The notes below the pieces were generated by a model. The model was not told the origin of the DNA, did no database searches, and saw nothing but the letters and a program-made list of their open reading frames with translations. Source: Salinibacterium sp. M195 (GTDB lineage: Bacteria; Actinomycetota; Actinomycetes; Actinomycetales; Microbacteriaceae). From it: DNA of 64,000 bases. Both the position numbers and the translations under genes were made by a program. The stretch lies in NCBI RefSeq assembly GCF_019443965.1, contig NZ_CP040814.1, positions 806,001 through 870,000 of the forward strand, written 5' to 3'. This document shows positions 63,224-64,000 of the stretch, piece by piece (positions within the stretch are counted from its first letter, which is position 1; each line of letters starts with the position of its first letter).

Positions 63224-64000
63224 GAGCGCGAGATCGCGAAGGACGCCCGCCCGGGCTATCGACCGTTCGCTGCTCGCGTGGAAAGCATCCGCGAACTCTC
63301 GCCTCACTTCCAGCGCGTCACCTTCACGGGCGCTGAGTTCGAAACCTTCGGCACTGACGGTTTCGACCAGCGAATCAAGATCGTTTTTCCTCTGCCGGGC
63401 ATCGGCCTGAGCGACATCGGCGCGAACGATCCGAAGACCATTGCTAATGGCACTTGGTATGCCCGCTGGCGTGCGTTGCCTGATGAGGCCCGCAACCCGT
63501 TCCGCACCTACACGATTCGCGCCGTGCGACCCGAGCTCCGCGAGCTCGACGTCGACATGGTTTTTCATGGCGCCAATGGTCCGGCAGGGCAGTGGCTCGC
63601 GAACGCAACAGTCGGCGACGAAGTCATCATCGTCGGGCCAGACGCCGCAAGCATCCAATCCGGCATCGGCATTGACTGGCACCCCGGCCCCGCCCGCACT
63701 GTGCTTCTTGCCGGTGACGAGACATCCGCGCCCGCCATCTGCAGCATCCTCGAACGCCTTGACCCCAGCGTTCAGGCTCACGCCTTTATTGAGATTCCGG
63801 ATGCCGCAGACCAGCCGCCCCTCAACCTCACGAGCAATTGCCACGTCACGTGGCTCCCGCGCGGAACGCAGCCCGCAGGCTCAGCGCTCGACCCCGCCGT
63901 TCGGGCGTGGACGCTGGCCAATGCGTCACTCGTGTTGCCCGCACTCGCGCCGGCCGCGCAACCACTTGGCGATATCGACGTGGATACCGATCTCCTTTGG
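63212..64000 (+). CDS. Siderophore-interacting protein (ferric-siderophore reductase), cut by window end
   Basis: A flavin- and NAD(P)H-dependent protein of the SIP/ViuB family that releases iron from imported siderophores in the cytosol. The FAD segment FRTYTIRAVR (RxYT) and the DMVFHGANGPAGQWLANATVGDEV block identify the FAD-binding half; LLAGDETSAPAICSILERL is the start of the NAD(P) half. 263 codons are visible and about 15-30 are missing. An iron box overlaps the start, so DtxR-type iron control is expected. Confidence 0.9.
   Translation, partial: MLTLEREIAKDARPGYRPFAARVESIRELSPHFQRVTFTGAEFETFGTDGFDQRIKIVFPLPGIGLSDIGANDPKTIANGTWYARWRALPDEARNPFRTYTIRAVRPELRELDVDMVFHGANGPAGQWLANATVGDEVIIVGPDAASIQSGIGIDWHPGPARTVLLAGDETSAPAICSILERLDPSVQAHAFIEIPDAADQPPLNLTSNCHVTWLPRGTQPAGSALDPAVRAWTLANASLVLPALAPAAQPLGDIDVDTDLLW

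Overview
The window looks like chromosomal DNA of a high-GC Gram-positive actinobacterium, most likely a member of the Microbacteriaceae. Signs of this are a DUF3073 protein, many GTG starts joined to the preceding stop as GTGA or ATGA, many apparently leaderless genes (TANNNT hexamer, six bases, start codon), PaaX, DtxR-box and TipAS-type regulation, and extended Ala/Thr/Pro-rich tails. I see no tRNA, rRNA, CRISPR array, insertion sequence or phage gene. The genus is an inference.

Layout. 1-5.6 kb: purine synthesis (purC, purD, purF on the minus strand; purM on the plus strand) with a small SCP-like protein and a membrane protein; the purF leader holds two interleaved inverted repeats. 5.7-16.8 kb: single genes and small operons: EamA exporter, class V aminotransferase, DUF3073 protein, FAD monooxygenase-like protein, AAA ATPase, LysR regulator, psuG-psuK-trpF, a tandem pair of fluoride channel genes, a secreted protein and a TipA-like MerR regulator.

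16.9-33.2 kb: a 16-kb carbohydrate-catabolic locus and the most unusual part. A DeoR regulator faces an LsrB-like binding protein, an RbsA/LsrA-type ATPase and two permeases, followed by DhaK and DhaL, a beta-hydroxyacid dehydrogenase, a BtpA/SgcQ barrel protein, a FGGY kinase and an M29 metallo-aminopeptidase homologue. A second promoter then drives a ribulokinase-like FGGY kinase, a SorC/LsrR-type regulator, a zinc dehydrogenase and an LsrF-like thiolase/aldolase. Both promoter regions carry the half-sites TGCAA/TTGCA, which suggests one regulon. The parts resemble the lsr (autoinducer-2) system, but the binding-site residues differ and LsrG is absent, so the substrate is probably another small polyol or ketose phosphate precursor.

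33.3-42.6 kb: a yczE/MocR divergent pair with a palindromic operator, a frameshifted RND efflux permease, a DEAD-box RNA helicase with a long Arg/Tyr repeat region, and a lipoprotein. 42.6-47.4 kb: tryptophan-to-anthranilate catabolism (kynA, an amidohydrolase that may stand in for kynurenine formamidase, kynU) with a PaaX-type regulator. 47.6-53.6 kb: a large secreted nuclease/5'-nucleotidase and cysK-cysE. 53.7-59.2 kb: DUF981 protein, an alpha-glucoside-type ABC transporter without its ATPase behind a LacI-type operator, and an EamA exporter. 59.2-64 kb: recQ, a HEPN/MNT-like gene pair, an XRE-type membrane regulator and a siderophore-interacting flavoprotein with an iron box, cut by the window end.
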